NCBI GenBank assembly: GCA_022432975.1
Contig: CM039503.1
Span: 46,252,259 to 46,316,258, forward strand
Reading direction: 5' to 3'
Origin: Begonia masoniana
Lineage: Eukaryota > Streptophyta > Magnoliopsida > Cucurbitales > Begoniaceae
Length of the DNA stretch: 64,000 bases
A model generated the notes under the pieces. The model ran no database searches, had not been told where the DNA came from, and saw only the letters and a program-made list of their open reading frames with translations. Position numbers and translations under genes: made by a program. The number at the start of each line of letters is the position of its first letter. The first letter of the stretch is position 1. This document shows, piece after piece, positions 61,835 to 64,000 of the stretch.

Positions 61835-63559
61835 AATAAAATAAAATAAAATAAAATAAAATAAAATAAAATAAAATAAAATAAAATAAAATAAAATAAA
61901 ATAAAATAAAATAAAATAAAATAAAATAAAATAAAATAAAATAAAATAAAATAAAATAAAATAAAATAAAATAAAATAAAATAAAATAAAATAAAATAAA
62001 ATAAAATAAAATAAAATAAAATAAAATAAAATAAAATAAAATAAAATAAAATAAAATAAAATAAAATAAAATAAAATAAAATAAAATAAAATAAAATAAA
62101 ATAAAATAAAATAAAATAAAATAAAATAAAATAAAATAAAATAAAATAAAATAAAATAAAATAAAATAAAATAAAATAAAATAAAATAAAATAAAATAAA
62201 ATAAAATAAAATAAAATAAAATAAAATAAAATAAAATAAAATAAAATAAAATAAAATAAAATAAAATAAAATAAAATAAAATAAAATAAAATAAAATAAA
62301 ATAAAATAAAATAAAATAAAATAAAATAAAATAAAATAAAATAAAATAAAATAAAATAAAATAAAATAAAATAAAATAAAATAAAATAAAATAAAATAAA
62401 ATAAAATAAAATAAAATAAAATAAAATAAAATAAAATAAAATAAAATAAAATAAAATAAAATAAAATAAAATAAAATAAAATAAAATAAAATAAAATAAA
62501 ATAAAATAAAATAAAATAAAATAAAATAAAATAAAATAAAATAAAATAAAATAAAATAAAATAAAATAAAATAAAATAAAATAAAATAAAATAAAATAAA
62601 ATAAAATAAAATAAAATAAAATAAAATAAAATAAAATAAAATAAAATAAAATAAAATAAAATAAAATAAAATAAAATAAAATAAAATAAAATAAAATAAA
62701 ATAAAATAAAATAAAATAAAATAAAATAAAATAAAATAAAATAAAATAAAATAAAATAAAATAAAATAAAATAAAATAAAATAAAATAAAATAAAATAAA
62801 ATAAAATAAAATAAAATAAAATAAAATAAAATAAAATAAAATAAAATAAAATAAAATAAAATAAAATAAAATAAAATAAAATAAAATAAAATAAAATAAA
62901 ATAAAATAAAATAAAATAAAATAAAATAAAATAAAATAAAATAAAATAAAATAAAATAAAATAAAATAAAATAAAATAAAATAAAATAAAATAAAATAAA
63001 ATAAAATAAAATAAAATAAAATAAAATAAAATAAAATAAAATAAAATAAAATAAAATAAAATAAAATAAAATAAAATAAAATAAAATAAAATAAAATAAA
63101 ATAAAATAAAATAAAATAAAATAAAATAAAATAAAATAAAATAAAATAAAATAAAATAAAATAAAATAAAATAAAATAAAATAAAATAAAATAAAATAAA
63201 ATAAAATAAAATAAAATAAAATAAAATAAAATAAAATAAAATAAAATAAAATAAAATAAAATAAAATAAAATAAAATAAAATAAAATAAAATAAAATAAA
63301 ATAAAATAAAATAAAATAAAATAAAATAAAATAAAATAAAATAAAATAAAATAAAATAAAATAAAATAAAATAAAATAAAATAAAATAAAATAAAATAAA
63401 ATAAAATAAAATAAAATAAAATAAAATAAAATAAAATAAAATAAAATAAAATAAAATAAAATAAAATAAAATAAAATAAAATAAAATAAAATAAAATAAA
63501 ATAAAATAAAATAAAATAAAATAAAATAAAATAAAATAAAATAAAATAAAATAAAATAA
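61835..63559. repeat. (AAAAT)n array, about 1.7 kb
   Basis: About 345 uninterrupted copies of a 5-bp unit. The left LTR has only two units at the matching place (about 55266-55276). A 663-residue frame runs through it on the minus strand only because the 5-base unit contains no stop in this register; it is not a gene. Confidence 0.97.
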
Positions 63560-64000
63560 GTGAACAATTTAAATAAAATATTCTAAAATAAAGAAGTAAG
63601 ATTATATGTTGAGAAAATCCAGGGTTCCGATTTCACTTAGCTAATCCTATTTATCAGACCTAATTCAAATAGTTAAATCCTATTTCTATGTGTTGATGGC
63701 AATTTCACGAAAATATTTATCAATCTCTCTCGAGCAAAAATAAACTTATTCAATTAACGAATTATTACCTCTCGGTCTCTAATCTTGAGAATTAATTGAA
63801 TACATTAAGAATGAGAAATTATACTACCACATGAACGCATTAGCTATCTCTAGCCTAATATCCTTTTCATGGCAAACTATTCAGTGCACGGTTAAATTCT
63901 CCGCTCTCGCATCCCGAATCAACCCTAAAGTTCTTAGTTTTGGTGATCAATCAAACCTAAGCATTATGTTCAGAATAGATTACTCAACACAGAACAGAAA
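63560..64000 (-). repeat. G right (5') LTR, partial
   Basis: Matches 55277-55733 almost base for base. The first ~190 bp next to the primer-binding site are missing and the AAAAT array takes their place; the other end lies outside the window. Confidence 0.88.

Larger units (their letters stand above)
55085..64000 (-). mobile_element. gag-protease-only Athila/Tat-like element G
   Basis: Minus strand. 3' LTR 55085-56849, PPT 56850-56862, a long non-coding 3' region, Gag-protease 59447-61387 with broken Gag start to 61811, a giant AAAAT array, and part of the 5' LTR from 63560 to the window edge. RT, RNase H and integrase are absent: protease is followed within 30 bases by the post-pol hairpin. 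This is the layout of a non-autonomous terminal-repeat-with-gag element. Where they overlap (55277-55760 against 63561-64000) the LTRs are almost identical, so the insertion is recent. The PBS and the inner end of the 5' LTR have been replaced by the array. Confidence 0.85.

Noticed and set aside
61576..63567. A 663-residue minus-strand frame
   Set aside because: Most of it is the AAAAT array read in a stop-free register; only the last ~80 residues are broken Gag of G.

Overview
The window looks like nuclear DNA of a flowering plant, probably a dicot. It is AT-rich, it holds one intron-rich SNF2 gene that matches the plant CHR12/CHR23 (MINUSCULE) group, and almost everything else is plant LTR retrotransposon of the Sirevirus (Ty1/copia), chromovirus and Athila/Tat-like (Ty3/gypsy) types. 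The species cannot be named from the sequence.

Region 1 (about 1-6.9 kb): one complete host gene on the minus strand. I modelled 12 exons from 6667 down to 243, giving 1092 codons plus stop, with conserved helicase motifs and GT..AG junctions. Region 2 (6.9-9.6 kb): intergenic DNA with a 113-bp tandem triplet, a degenerate env-like transposon gene and an old LTR carrying the end of a polyprotein.

Region 3 (about 9.6-64 kb): a nest of transposons. An Athila/Tat-like gypsy element (C) is the host. Its protease region is cut by a minus-strand CRM-like chromovirus (D, ends 28292). Its pol is cut further on by Sirevirus B (28631-48339, TSD acgga/aagga), whose 5' LTR is cut four bases from its end by Sirevirus A (29711-39902, TSD gatac). 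The left LTR of D is itself cut by a coding-free long-LTR element E (11545-20264, TSD atttc) and by a hAT-like DNA transposon (20293-21259). Downstream of C's pol lie a solo LTR related to E (52840-54919, TSD aaagt) and a minus-strand gag-protease-only element G (from 55085 past the right edge), with a 1.7-kb AAAAT array.

The most unusual signal is shared by several elements. LTRs of A, E, the E-like solo LTR and G each carry a tandem array of short RNA-foldable hairpins. In E and G the variant copies differ by compensating or wobble changes, so the stems survive while the sequence drifts. In E and its relative the array sits between a conserved CAG/GTAAGT donor-like motif and a conserved TGTAG acceptor-like motif. 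A second hairpin, downstream of the coding region of both C and G, also shows compensating changes. A 16-base motif is shared between the copia LTR of A and the gypsy-type solo LTR. The host gene seems to be the only conventional gene here.
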